Positions 44,502-54,184 of a stretch of DNA of 64,000 bases are shown piece by piece. Every line of letters starts with the position of its first letter. The first letter of the stretch is position 1. Below the pieces are notes generated by a model, which made no database searches, had not been told where the DNA came from, and saw only the letters and a program-made list of their open reading frames with translations. This DNA is from Pleomorphovibrio marinus (GTDB taxonomy: Bacteria > Bacteroidota > Bacteroidia > Cytophagales > Cyclobacteriaceae), in contig NZ_QCXY01000005.1 of assembly GCF_003347495.1 (NCBI RefSeq), positions 1 to 64,000 on the forward strand. Direction: 5' to 3'. The translations under genes were made by a program, and so were the position numbers.

Positions 44502-45302
44502 ATGAAAATACTTGTTCCTACCGACCTGTCGGACAACGCGAAAAACGCGATAAATTTTGCCAAGGCCTATGCCAAGTTTAACGATGCCAGCATCACACTA
44601 CTCTATGCGTATTATGCTGTCTATGACTTTGCTGCCCAAGCCCAGGAGATCATCACTGCTATAGAAAAGGACGCCAGCAAGGCTTTAAAAATGGAGGTTA
44701 ATGATAACAAGGAGGGGTTTCAAATCGATTATAAGATAGTACAAGGCACCGTTGCCACCGCGGTAAGTGCTGCGATAATGGAAGGGGAATATGATATGAT
44801 CATCATGGGTACACAAGGGGCCAGTGGTATCAAAAAAAATCTCATAGGAAGTAATACAGCCACTGTGATTAAAGAAAGTGAAGTTCCAGTCATCGCTGTT
44901 CCTAAAGGATCTAGTTTCAGCACTGTGGTGGATATCACCGTAGCCGTGGAGCTTACCAAGGAGGATGAAAAACTTTTTAAAAAACTGGTGCGATTAACCG
45001 AGAGTTTCAATTTTCCCTACTCCGTGTTGCATATAGAATCTGAAGAAAGTTTTGACAAAGCCATTTCATTCAAGGGATTGGAAAGCTATTTGAAGGAAAC
45101 CTATCCAGACTGTAGCTTCGAGTTCATCAAGGTTAAGGAGAAAAATTTCGACAGGGGAATAGATCTTTACCTCAAGGATCATCCCAACACCTTTATGGTG
45201 ATGCTTTCCAAGGACAAGACCTTTTTTGAGTTCCTTTTCAACAAAAGCCACAGTATGGAACTAGCCTATCATACGCATGTTCCCTTATTGGTGATTAAAT
45301 AA
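44502..45302 (+). CDS. Universal stress protein, two-domain form
   Basis: 266 residues. The first UspA domain is complete (MKILVPTDLSDNAKNAINFAKAYAK to VIAVPKG) and carries the ATP-binding pattern GTQGASGIKKNLIGSNT near residue 105. The second half (residues about 145-266) has a Usp-like fold but its nucleotide loop is replaced by MLSKDKTFFEFLFNKSHS, so it probably does not bind ATP. This tandem form is common in Bacteroidota. It is cytoplasmic and likely co-transcribed with the quinone reductase 18 bases downstream. Confidence 0.9.
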   Translation: MKILVPTDLSDNAKNAINFAKAYAKFNDASITLLYAYYAVYDFAAQAQEIITAIEKDASKALKMEVNDNKEGFQIDYKIVQGTVATAVSAAIMEGEYDMIIMGTQGASGIKKNLIGSNTATVIKESEVPVIAVPKGSSFSTVVDITVAVELTKEDEKLFKKLVRLTESFNFPYSVLHIESEESFDKAISFKGLESYLKETYPDCSFEFIKVKEKNFDRGIDLYLKDHPNTFMVMLSKDKTFFEFLFNKSHSMELAYHTHVPLLVIK

Positions 45303-45320
45303 AGAAAAATTTTCGTTGGC

Positions 45321-46298
45321 ATGAAAGCAATTATTATTCCCCATCCGGGTGGCCCGGAAGTGCTACAGCTAAGAGAGAGCAACCTTCCTCCCCTTCAATC
45401 CAACGAGGTCAAGATAAGGGTGGCTGCTGCGGGGGTAAACCGTCCTGACGTGGCACAGCGAAAGGGCAATTACCCACCTCCTCCCGGTGCCCCGCAGGAT
45501 ATACCCGGTCTGGAAATATCGGGCACTATTACCGAACTGGGAGAATCTGTGAAAAACTGGGAGGTGGGTGACCAGGTGTGTGCACTGGTGTCCGGTGGGG
45601 GCTACGCTACCCAAATCAATGTGCCTGAAGAGCAGTGCCTTGTAATACCCGAGGGGGTGAGTGTATTGGAAGCGGCGGCTCTTCCAGAAACCTTCTTTAC
45701 GGTATGGAACAACGTCTTCGATATCGGAAAATTCAGGGCTGGGGAGCGCGTTTTGGTTCATGGAGGATCTAGCGGGATCGGTGTAGCGGCAATACAGATG
45801 GTAAAAGGCATGGGCGGAAAAGCCTATGTCACCGCAGGTACGGAGGATAAATGCAACTTTTGCAGTAGACTCGGTGCAGACCAGGCCATCAATTATAATA
45901 CAGAGGATTTTGAGCAGGTATTAAGGGACAAGGGCATAAAACTGGATATTGTTTTGGATATGATAGGCGCGTCCTACACGCCAAAAAACTTAAAACTACT
46001 TAACCAGAATGGAAGGCTTATTATGATCAATACCATGGGCGGCAAAGACAGTAATGTGGACCTTCGCAGGGTTATGGTAAAAAAGCTAACCATAACCGGA
46101 TCAACCCTTAGGCCACAAAGCTCAGCTTATAAGGCCAAAATCGCTAAAGCCCTTATGGCGGAAATTTGGCCCTTTTTCCCTGACAAAATAAAACCGGTCA
46201 TCCACAAAGTGTTTCCACTTGCCCAGGCCGCAGATGCCCATGCCTTGATGGAATCTTCCGCTCATATCGGCAAAATTTTGCTCAATTGTGAAGAATAA
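45321..46298 (+). CDS. NAD(P)H quinone oxidoreductase (PIG3/zeta-crystallin type)
   Basis: 325 residues of the zinc-free medium-chain reductase family. It has VAAAGVNRPDVAQRKGNYPPPPGAPQDIPGLEISG, the nucleotide-binding RVLVHGGSSGIGVAAIQMVKGMGGKAYVTAG and the C-terminal KPVIHKVFPLAQAADAHALMESSAHIGKILL. The Asn-Arg pair and PPPPGA segment are typical of the PIG3/QOR-2 branch. It reduces quinones or related electrophiles with NADPH. It follows the universal stress protein by 18 bases, suggesting a stress-linked pair. Confidence 0.92.
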   Translation: MKAIIIPHPGGPEVLQLRESNLPPLQSNEVKIRVAAAGVNRPDVAQRKGNYPPPPGAPQDIPGLEISGTITELGESVKNWEVGDQVCALVSGGGYATQINVPEEQCLVIPEGVSVLEAAALPETFFTVWNNVFDIGKFRAGERVLVHGGSSGIGVAAIQMVKGMGGKAYVTAGTEDKCNFCSRLGADQAINYNTEDFEQVLRDKGIKLDIVLDMIGASYTPKNLKLLNQNGRLIMINTMGGKDSNVDLRRVMVKKLTITGSTLRPQSSAYKAKIAKALMAEIWPFFPDKIKPVIHKVFPLAQAADAHALMESSAHIGKILLNCEE

Positions 46299-46809
46299 TT
46301 GCGAAATATTGTCCTAATCAGAATTATCCTTTACAAGATTTAAAACACTTAAAAAGTATAAAAGGCGTTATTACTTGGGTAAATTGGAGGGCTGAAGACT
46401 TATTCAATGTGGAATTAGGAAATACAGAAAAGAAATAAAAAACAAAAACTAAAAATAAAAGCTAGGCTTCGGCAAATAAAATTCCAAAATTCATAAATAA
46501 TAACTACATTTATTTTAAAATTTATGGTCAAATATGGTGTTGAATTACCATGAAAGAAGGTACTTGGTAATAGCAATTGCAGTTTCCTCTTTCCTATTAA
46601 ATCTTCAATTGGAATATGGCCAAGCCATTCGTAAAGGATTTATTACAAATATTTGAAAAATTAAAGTAAATCTTTAGCTTGCTAAGGCTAAGAAAAGGAG
46701 GATATAGCTTGTATTCATTAAATTTATGGAAACTCAAGGGTACAATACTAAAGTTAAATCTAACATTCGATGAGGCGGGAAATAATGGAAAACTATCTGT
46801 TTCACGTTA
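46299..46809. other. AT-rich intergenic region, nothing recognised
   Basis: 511 bases between the quinone reductase and the histidine kinase, both on the plus strand. The middle is an A-rich run (46430-46500). No open frame above background, no repeat of either family, no RNA gene and no clear terminator. The kinase promoter should lie in the last 150 bases. Confidence 0.4.
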
Positions 46810-48960
46810 ATGATTTTATTACTTTCCAAAATTTTAAGATGGTCTGAAAGGGCCAATAACTTGTTAGAAAAATTGGCAAGAGGTGTTTTTTTGATATTTT
46901 TACTTTTTTCGAACTTGGGTTTTTCTCAATCTGACACGACTTCACAAATAGACAGTCTCAGAAATACCCTTTTACGGATGGAGTCCGTGGATAAGTCCCG
47001 TTTATCCAGAGAATATGCAGATGTGTTGAATGCACTAGCTACTTCTAGCTATAACCGCTACCCTGATTCAACCTTCATTTATGGTCAACGGGCCCTAGAA
47101 ATCAGTGAGGCAATCGGATATGAGGAAGGGGTTGCCGATGCTTTTTATAACATAGGTGGTTATTATAACAAGATGGGGAATTATTCCAATGCCCTATTGC
47201 ACCTAAACAGGGGCCTTCAAACGGCTGACCAATCCAATTATCAATTCGGCAAGGCACGCATACTACACAGTATGGGCTTGAATTTTTTTGACCAAGGCCT
47301 TTACGATGATGCGGTGGAGCATTATTTGGATGCACTTAAGATCAAAGAGGACGAGGGCTTCCAGGCTGAAATACCAAGTACTCTAAACAACCTCGGACTG
47401 GTATTCACGGAAATGGAGGCCTATGATAGGGCATTGCAGTATTTGGAAAGGGCTTTGGCGATCCGGGGTGAGTTGGAGGATAAAACCGGTTTGGCATCTA
47501 CCTACAGTAATATTGCTTTGGTTAAGAAGAACCTGGGAGAATTGGAAGAAGCTCTTGACTATTACACTGAAAGTCTTCAATTGGGCAGGGAAGTGAACGA
47601 TAAACAAATGATTTCAGTAAGTCATTATAATATTGGAGACATCCAAATACAAAAAGGGGAATTTGATCGGGCCATAGAAAATTTCGAAGAGGCTTGGTCG
47701 GTAGACGAGGAAATGGGTGATATGGTAGGTATCAGTTATGACCTATTAGGATTAGGAGAGGCCTATTTCAGGAAGGAAAATTACCAAGAGGCCTTAAAAA
47801 AAACCCAAAAAGCACTAGAAATTGCCGAAAATAGTGGTATCAAAACAAACATCGCCAAGGGCCACTCCTTACTCAGTGATATTTTTGAGAAACTAGAAAA
47901 TGGCCTTACCGCACTTTATCACCATCGTCAGTACAAAGCCTATTCTGACAGTATCTACAGCCTAGAATCCGAAAGCGTGGCAAAGGAGCTAGCGACAAAA
48001 TACGAATTCGACAAATTAAGGGATAGCCTTGTCCAGCAACAAAGAGAACAGGAGTTGGAAAGGGAAAAGGAGTGGGCTAAAATCACCAGAAACAGTGTAA
48101 TCCTACTTTCCTTATTTTTGTTGCTGGCTCTTTTTATTGCCATCAGGTCCACGCGAAAGCAAAGGAAAGCAAGAAACCTGGTAACCCAACAAAAAGCGGA
48201 ATTGGAAAAACTTAACAGGGAAATTACCCTACAAAAAGAGGAAATAGAAAAAATCGCCAAGGATCTTGACGAAACCAATAAAACCAAGGACAAGCTTTTT
48301 TCGATCGTGAGCCATGACCTTCGAAGCCCCATCAATTCCCTAAAAGGACTGATGCAATATTCACTGGACGAAAATCTATCCCAAGAAGAGTTTAACCTTG
48401 TTACCCATAAGCTGAAACACGAGGTAGAGCAGGTTCATTTTACCCTAATCAACCTGTTGCATTGGGCCAAGGGCCAGATGAAAGGAATCACTGCCCACCC
48501 TGAGCCAATAACCATAAACCCGGTAATTTCGGAGATTATCGAGTTGTACCAAAGCCAGGCAGATGCGAAAAACGTACTCCTCCAAAATGAAGTCACCCAA
48601 TCCATTTGCTGTATGGTAGATAAAGACCAGTTAAACCTGATCCTTAGGAACCTGGTTCATAATGCCCTTAAATTTACCCCCGATGGAGGGAAAATTACTG
48701 TTTCCGCTTCTAAAAAGGCCGATTCATATTGGGAAATCACCGTGGAAGATTCGGGTATTGGCATGGATCAACCCGAACTGAATAACCTTTTCAAAATGAA
48801 CGTTTCAAACAAAAAATACGGAACGGCCGGTGAAAAGGGCACTGGATTGGGACTGCTACTTGTCAGGGACTTCGTGGTCTCCAACCAAGGTGAAATCCGT
48901 GCCCAAAGCCAATTGGGTAAAGGAAGTAAGTTCACATTGAGCCTTCCTGCCCGGCCATAA
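46810..48960 (+). CDS. TPR-containing sensor histidine kinase
   Basis: 716 residues. An N-terminal signal or anchor (ARGVFLIFLLFSNLGFSQ) is followed by about seven tetratricopeptide repeats (residues about 80-390; e.g. ADAFYNIGGYYNKMGNYSNALLHLNRGLQTA), a transmembrane helix (SVILLSLFLLLALFIAI, near 435) and a coiled coil. The HisKA domain has the phosphorylatable His502 in FSIVSHDLRSPINSLKG. The ATPase domain has the N box NLVHNALKFTPDGG, G1 VEDSGIGMD and G2 GTGLGLLLVRDFV. The TPRs would be periplasmic. No response regulator is adjacent, so the partner is elsewhere. Confidence 0.93.
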   Translation: MILLLSKILRWSERANNLLEKLARGVFLIFLLFSNLGFSQSDTTSQIDSLRNTLLRMESVDKSRLSREYADVLNALATSSYNRYPDSTFIYGQRALEISEAIGYEEGVADAFYNIGGYYNKMGNYSNALLHLNRGLQTADQSNYQFGKARILHSMGLNFFDQGLYDDAVEHYLDALKIKEDEGFQAEIPSTLNNLGLVFTEMEAYDRALQYLERALAIRGELEDKTGLASTYSNIALVKKNLGELEEALDYYTESLQLGREVNDKQMISVSHYNIGDIQIQKGEFDRAIENFEEAWSVDEEMGDMVGISYDLLGLGEAYFRKENYQEALKKTQKALEIAENSGIKTNIAKGHSLLSDIFEKLENGLTALYHHRQYKAYSDSIYSLESESVAKELATKYEFDKLRDSLVQQQREQELEREKEWAKITRNSVILLSLFLLLALFIAIRSTRKQRKARNLVTQQKAELEKLNREITLQKEEIEKIAKDLDETNKTKDKLFSIVSHDLRSPINSLKGLMQYSLDENLSQEEFNLVTHKLKHEVEQVHFTLINLLHWAKGQMKGITAHPEPITINPVISEIIELYQSQADAKNVLLQNEVTQSICCMVDKDQLNLILRNLVHNALKFTPDGGKITVSASKKADSYWEITVEDSGIGMDQPELNNLFKMNVSNKKYGTAGEKGTGLGLLLVRDFVVSNQGEIRAQSQLGKGSKFTLSLPARP

Positions 48961-49119
48961 GAAAGTAGGGAATAATTTATATCCGAAACCTAAAAGACTT
49001 CAGGAGAGGTTTCGAAAATAAAATGAGAAAACACTCTTTCAAGCTGGTTCCAGTTTTAATTCCCGAATTTTTGTACATTAGACAAATGTAAGTTAAGCAG
49101 CAAATTCAAGGAGGCGGTT

Positions 49120-49782
49120 ATGAAAAACAACAAGTTCATCAAGTTTAAAGTTAAAATTGCCATAGCCCTAAGTGCGATTTTGTTTTTGATTTTTATCAAA
49201 AGTCTTATTGATAAAAAAAATGTGGATGAACTCGAGGCTTCTTTTGTTTCGGTATATGAAGATAGATTGGTGGTCCAGGACCATATCTTTAGAATCTCGG
49301 AAATGCTTTTTAGGATGCGCATTTTGGTTACTCAAACCAGTTCCATGAAGGAATATCTGGAAATCCAAAGTGAGGTTATCGAATACCATAATCAAATCCT
49401 TGCCATTATTGGGGACTTCGAGCAAACCCACCTTACTCCCAAGGAAGCTGAATACCTGATGGAATTTAAAGAATTGGTAGAAGAAAGACTGGAAATCGAA
49501 AGTTATTTTAAGGATGTGCAGGAGGGTGCACAGGGGTATGAAACTTCCATACAAAGATTTAATGCTGACTTTGAGCGGGTGTTTAACGACTTAAGGGAAT
49601 TATCCCTCATTCAGATTCAAGAAGGTGAAAAACTAACGGATAAAACTTTTGAAATAAAAGCCAGGTCAGACATATGGTTGCAGTTTGAATATGCGGTGCT
49701 ATTTATCCTACTTATTATCATAGCCGTACTGATTTTTACCAATAAATCCATTAAAAAGCAATCCATGACGATGGACAAGTAA
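49120..49782 (+). CDS. Membrane four-helix-bundle sensor-like protein without output domain
   Basis: 220 residues. A transmembrane helix (VKIAIALSAILFLIFIKSL) is followed by a long helical periplasmic region (residues about 35-185) resembling the 4HB_MCP ligand-binding bundle of chemoreceptors. A second transmembrane helix comes near the C-terminus (LQFEYAVLFILLIIIAVLIFT), then only about 15 cytoplasmic residues. There is no HAMP, methyl-accepting or kinase domain. It could be a free-standing sensor subunit of the preceding kinase (160 bases upstream, same strand) or an unrelated membrane protein. The frame ends naturally, so it is not an obvious truncation. Confidence 0.75.
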   Translation: MKNNKFIKFKVKIAIALSAILFLIFIKSLIDKKNVDELEASFVSVYEDRLVVQDHIFRISEMLFRMRILVTQTSSMKEYLEIQSEVIEYHNQILAIIGDFEQTHLTPKEAEYLMEFKELVEERLEIESYFKDVQEGAQGYETSIQRFNADFERVFNDLRELSLIQIQEGEKLTDKTFEIKARSDIWLQFEYAVLFILLIIIAVLIFTNKSIKKQSMTMDK

Positions 49783-49868
49783 CTTGCTTTCCTTTCAATT
49801 TTTAACTTTAATAGGCATAAAGGGTATCAAATTTGCTGATGGGTATATTTTACCCTATACCCTATTAC

Positions 49869-51668
49869 ATGCAAGACCAAATAAAACCCTCAGCGGGGAT
49901 GGGAAGTATCCCTTCCGAAAAAAAAGGAGTAACTTTTCGGGTTTGGGCTCCAAACGCCGATCAGGTATTCGTGACCGGTAGTTTCAACGATTGGAACCAG
50001 GAAAAGCACCCCCTCAGCCACGAGGAAAATGGCTATTGGGCAACCTTTCTCCCTGATGCCAAAGATGGAGATGAATACAAATATGTAATCATAAATGGAG
50101 ACCAAAAACTGGTAAAAAATGACCCTTATGCCAGGAAAATGCAACACAGCAGTGGCAACTCCGTCATCTACCAGCATAGTCCCGACTGGGAGGACAAGGA
50201 TTTCTCCATGCCGGATTTTAACAAGTTGGTCATTTATGAATTGCACATAGGTACTTTTAATAGGCCTGAAAATAAGGAAGTAGGGGATTTTTATGCTGCA
50301 GCGGAAAAGCTGGATCACCTGGTATCCTTGGGCATCAATGCCATAGAAATCATGCCGGTGATGGAATTTGAAGGCAATAAGTCTTGGGGATACAACCCTG
50401 CTTGTCCTTTTGCTATCGAAACCGACTACGGAGGGCCGGAAGGGCTAGTTTATTTTGTCAACGAAGCCCACAAAAGAGGCATAGCTGTCATCATGGATGT
50501 TATCTTTAACCACTTTGGCCCAGGGGATTTGGACTTGTGGCAGTTTGACGGATGGCATGAAAACGGCAAAGGAGGAATATATTTTTATAACAACCACCTA
50601 TCTAAAACACCTTGGGGGGAAAACAGACCGGACTACGGAAGACAGGAGGTTTGCAATTACCTGAGAGACAATGCTTTCATGTGGCTGGAAGTCTATCATT
50701 GTGACGGATTACGGTATGATGCTACCGCATTTATCCGTTATTTAGAGGGGGGCACCCTAAAAGATAAACAGGAAATCCAGGAAGGATATCAGTTTTTGCA
50801 GATGCTAAATAAAGAATTGCGTGAAAAACATCCCCATAAAATCCTTATTGCCGAAGACCTCAAGTTTGACTCCCGGGTCACTTCACCTATTGACACCAAT
50901 GGCCTGGGATTTCACACCCAATGGGGCCCTGGGTTTGAGCATTCCATTAAGCGTGTTTTGAAGGAAGTTACGGACAGGCACAGAAATCTCCAAGAGGTGG
51001 TGGAAAGCCTACTCCAAAGGTTCAACAACGATGCTTTTCAACGGGTGATCTTCACAGAATCCCATGATTCAGTGGCAAATGGTTCTACGAGGCTTCCGGA
51101 AGAAATCTCCCCCGGCGATGCAGAAGGGGAGTTTGCCAAGAAAAAAAGCACTTTGGGGGCTTTATTGCTCTTTACCTCGCCAGGCATACCCATGATTTTT
51201 CAAGGTCAGGAATTTTTGGCATTCAAATATTTCTCTGATGACCAAATTATTGATTGGGGAAGAGTAGCAAGTATGGAAGGTATCACCCAATTATATATGG
51301 ACCTAATTCGTCTGAGAAAAGGGGATGAACAATTCTGTATAGGCCTTCAGGGAAATGACACCATGGTCATCCATTTTAACCAAGAAAACCTGGTGATTGC
51401 CTATCAGCGGATACACCATGAGCACAAGGAAAACCCCACCACCGTAATACTCAATTTCTCCCATCATAAACATGAGGGATATAGGATAGGCATAGGTCAA
51501 AAAGAGCCCTTAGAAGTACGCTTTAACAGTGGCTGGCAAGGCTATGATAAGGATTTCTCTAAGGTAAATCTAGTGGTAGTACATCCGGAGGAATCTGACT
51601 ACGAGGAAAGTCCCTATTCGATACTCGTCGATTTGCCTGCTTATGGTGGGATAATTATGTCAAAATGA
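49869..51668 (+). CDS. GH13 alpha-glucan enzyme with CBM48 (branching-enzyme / trehalohydrolase-like)
   Basis: About 599 residues. An N-terminal CBM48 (VTFRVWAPNADQVFVTGSFNDW) is followed by a GH13 barrel with the four conserved regions: DVIFNHFGPG, DGLRYDATAFIRY (nucleophile Asp), ILIAEDLKF (acid/base Glu) and FTESHDS (transition-state Asp). The C-terminal beta domain is about 90 residues. The pattern fits the 1,4-alpha-glucan branching or malto-oligosyltrehalose trehalohydrolase group. No signal peptide, so it is cytoplasmic. I chose the ATG at 49869 (MQDQIKPS); an in-frame ATG at 49839 and a TTG at 49833 are alternatives. No glycogen or trehalose genes are nearby. Confidence 0.9.
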   Translation: MQDQIKPSAGMGSIPSEKKGVTFRVWAPNADQVFVTGSFNDWNQEKHPLSHEENGYWATFLPDAKDGDEYKYVIINGDQKLVKNDPYARKMQHSSGNSVIYQHSPDWEDKDFSMPDFNKLVIYELHIGTFNRPENKEVGDFYAAAEKLDHLVSLGINAIEIMPVMEFEGNKSWGYNPACPFAIETDYGGPEGLVYFVNEAHKRGIAVIMDVIFNHFGPGDLDLWQFDGWHENGKGGIYFYNNHLSKTPWGENRPDYGRQEVCNYLRDNAFMWLEVYHCDGLRYDATAFIRYLEGGTLKDKQEIQEGYQFLQMLNKELREKHPHKILIAEDLKFDSRVTSPIDTNGLGFHTQWGPGFEHSIKRVLKEVTDRHRNLQEVVESLLQRFNNDAFQRVIFTESHDSVANGSTRLPEEISPGDAEGEFAKKKSTLGALLLFTSPGIPMIFQGQEFLAFKYFSDDQIIDWGRVASMEGITQLYMDLIRLRKGDEQFCIGLQGNDTMVIHFNQENLVIAYQRIHHEHKENPTTVILNFSHHKHEGYRIGIGQKEPLEVRFNSGWQGYDKDFSKVNLVVVHPEESDYEESPYSILVDLPAYGGIIMSK

Positions 51669-51733
51669 GCACTTAAAACACTTAACTTTCTAACAACCCA
51701 CCCTTATGCCCCAAACCTTTAGAAGCTAATGAA

Positions 51734-53221
51734 TTACTTTTTCCCATTTCTATGATGATACAAAGCAGACAGTAGAAATCCCGTAAGAAAGATCACCAAG
51801 GTGCCAAACACGATAGTCAAATTAGTATGAAAGGGGCTGCTCCAGCTCTGCTCTTCGGCAAGACTCGGGGAAAGGCTCATCCAAGCAATGACCAATACTC
51901 CCAGGATCACCCCTATTGCGGCGAATTTTCTCCTGATGTTCCTTCCAACATACCCCAAAAGAAACAAACCCAAAATCCCCCCACTAAAGATGGCAGACAG
52001 CGCCCACCATGCGTCCAGGGCACTAGTGACTCCGCTAAAGGCCAAGGCCACCACTATGCTGAGTGCCCCCATAAAGAAGGACGCCAAAAACAACACCTTC
52101 ATTTCACCCTTTCCGGATAGATTTGGTCTTAGGTATTTTTTCACATGGTCAGTCAGAAGTATAGTGGCCGAACTGTTGATGCTTGTACTTATTGTACTCA
52201 TTCCAGCGGCAAAAATCGAGGCTATCAATAAACCTGTCATCCCCGTGGGAAGGCCATTCACAATGAAATATGGAAAAATTTTGTCCGCCTCCTCGATGCT
52301 AGAAAGGGCCTCCGGCAAAAGCCCAGGCATGGCTTGATAATAAGCATACAGGGCAGTACCTATAAAGAAAAACAACAAAGAAACAGGAACGTATAACAAG
52401 CTACCCAACAGGGTACTCTTCACAGCTTCCTTGTCATTCTTTGCACTCAGATAACGTTGAACGTAGTTTTGATCCACCCCGAAATTTTGGAGGTTGATAA
52501 ACAACCCATAAACAAGGATCACCCAAAAAGTGGCCTCAGAAAGGCTAATCCCAAAACTGCCCAAACTGAACTTCTGATCTTGTTTTGCAATTTCCACCAT
52601 CTGCATCGGCCCTTCGGGCATGGAAAACACAAGTATTAGGGCACAGGTCAATGCACCGGTAATAAGGATGATTCCCTGTACCGCATCGGTCCAAATCACA
52701 GCTTCAAAACCACCCAGGATGGCATACACCAGTACACTTACTCCCGTTACAAGGATAATCAGAGGAATACTCCATCCAAACAAGGCATTCATAGGCAAAG
52801 CAAGCAGATATAGAATAGCCCCCATCCTTGCCAATTGGGTCAGCAGGTAGCAAATAGAGGCATAAGTCCTCGCCCAGGATCCAAACTTGGTTTCGAGATA
52901 GTAGTAAGCAGAAGGGTTTTTTATACCTCTATAGAGGGGTACAAAGAACTTCACTGCCAGGATGGCCGCGACAGGTATGGAAAGGCTAAAGACAAAACCG
53001 TTCCAATTGGATAAATACGCGCTTCCGGGCAAGGCAAGAAAACTTATGCTGCTTACGAAGGTGGCGAAAATCGACATCCCTATTGCCCAAGAGGGTAACC
53101 TCCCTCCTCCCCTGATATAATCATCGGCGGATCTTTTCTTGAAGTAAAAGGAGGCACCAAAAAGTACAATGGCCAACATATAAATTAAAAAAACGACGAG
53201 ATCGATTATTGGTAACTGCAT
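51734..53221 (-). CDS. Sodium:solute symporter (SSS family)
   Basis: 495 residues with about 13 membrane helices. SSS landmarks are the amino-terminal FLIYMLAIVLFGASFYFKKRSADDYIRGGGRLPSWAIGMSIFATFVSSISFLALPG, the GGFEAVIWTDAVQGIILITGA helix and LIASIFAAGMSTISTSINSSATILLTDH (sodium-site helix). This is the branch used for sialic acid, glucose or other sugars in Bacteroidota. It should import the monosaccharide processed by the cytoplasmic enzymes encoded beside it. Last gene of the run 56948-51734, 21 bases after the aldolase gene. Confidence 0.9.
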   Translation of the reverse strand: MQLPIIDLVVFLIYMLAIVLFGASFYFKKRSADDYIRGGGRLPSWAIGMSIFATFVSSISFLALPGSAYLSNWNGFVFSLSIPVAAILAVKFFVPLYRGIKNPSAYYYLETKFGSWARTYASICYLLTQLARMGAILYLLALPMNALFGWSIPLIILVTGVSVLVYAILGGFEAVIWTDAVQGIILITGALTCALILVFSMPEGPMQMVEIAKQDQKFSLGSFGISLSEATFWVILVYGLFINLQNFGVDQNYVQRYLSAKNDKEAVKSTLLGSLLYVPVSLLFFFIGTALYAYYQAMPGLLPEALSSIEEADKIFPYFIVNGLPTGMTGLLIASIFAAGMSTISTSINSSATILLTDHVKKYLRPNLSGKGEMKVLFLASFFMGALSIVVALAFSGVTSALDAWWALSAIFSGGILGLFLLGYVGRNIRRKFAAIGVILGVLVIAWMSLSPSLAEEQSWSSPFHTNLTIVFGTLVIFLTGFLLSALYHHRNGKK

Positions 53222-53242
53222 GAATGATTCGGATCTTCAGGA

Positions 53243-54166
53243 TTATGCCGGGATCCCGGCTATGGATTCCAAATTTTGTTTTAATGTATTCATAGCCTCT
53301 TTGCCAAATGCCTGGTAGGGGCTAGCCAAAAAGTTTGGGCAAAGCCCGAGAAGGGACAGGGCACCTTTTAGGCCTTTTAAATAACTAGACCCATATGTGC
53401 CCAAGGCATAGATTTTCTCAGATATTTCCATCACCTTTTGTTGCAATATAACTACCTGCTCCAAGTTCCCACTTTTGGCTGCCTCGTATAGTTTTACGTA
53501 TAATTTCGGAAACATATTGGCACCACCACTGATGCCACCATGCCCTCCCATAATCACCGCCTGGGCCATCATTTCTTCTGGCCCCATAAGAAGGGTGAAC
53601 TCCTTCCGGCTCTTAAATGCATGGATTAGCCCGTTAAAATAGGTACCATTGGCAGAGCTGTCCTTAAAACCAATAATATTGGTATGGTCGGAGACTGCTT
53701 TGGCCGTTTCTATGCTGATCATCGTCTTGGTGTGTGAGGGCATATTGTAGACAAACATAGGCAGCGGGCTTGCATCTGCCAACTGCTTGAAATAGGTCAC
53801 AAGTTCGGCTTGTGCCAACCCAAAATAAGAAGGTGGTGCCAATACAGTAGCTGCCGCTCCATGTTCAGCGGCATATTTTGCCAAAAGCAAACTCTCTTCC
53901 GGTGCTGTGTCCGAAATCCCCACAAGCACGGGGATCTTTCCATTCACCAGATCACAGACTTCTTTGATCATCATTTTTCTTATCGCATAAGAAAGACTGG
54001 TACATTCCCCAGTAGTCCCTAAAATAAACAAACCGTGTACCCCACCCCCCAACAGGTGGTTTACCAAGTTTTCAAGCGAACTGAGATCCAGATGTTGATC
54101 ATCCTTTAAGGGAGTGACCAAAGGCGGTATAATTCCGCGTAAAGGTTTATCTTTAATTTTAGACAT
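53243..54166 (-). CDS. Dihydrodipicolinate-synthase-family aldolase (NanA/DapA-like)
   Basis: 307 residues, class I aldolase barrel. It has GIIPPLVTPLKDDQHLD, the LGTTGECTSLSY loop, the Tyr of PMFVYNMPSHT and the Schiff-base Lys in NIIGFKDSSANGTYF. Members cleave N-acetylneuraminate, 2-keto-3-deoxy sugar acids or make dihydrodipicolinate. The context (symporter, BNR protein, isomerase-like gene) points to catabolism rather than lysine synthesis. No nanE, nanK or N-acetylmannosamine genes are present, so a true sialate pathway is not supported here; a 2-keto-3-deoxy-acid aldolase is equally likely. Confidence 0.88.
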   Translation of the reverse strand: MSKIKDKPLRGIIPPLVTPLKDDQHLDLSSLENLVNHLLGGGVHGLFILGTTGECTSLSYAIRKMMIKEVCDLVNGKIPVLVGISDTAPEESLLLAKYAAEHGAAATVLAPPSYFGLAQAELVTYFKQLADASPLPMFVYNMPSHTKTMISIETAKAVSDHTNIIGFKDSSANGTYFNGLIHAFKSRKEFTLLMGPEEMMAQAVIMGGHGGISGGANMFPKLYVKLYEAAKSGNLEQVVILQQKVMEISEKIYALGTYGSSYLKGLKGALSLLGLCPNFLASPYQAFGKEAMNTLKQNLESIAGIPA

Positions 54167-54184
54167 TTTTCTTCATTTTTGGGA

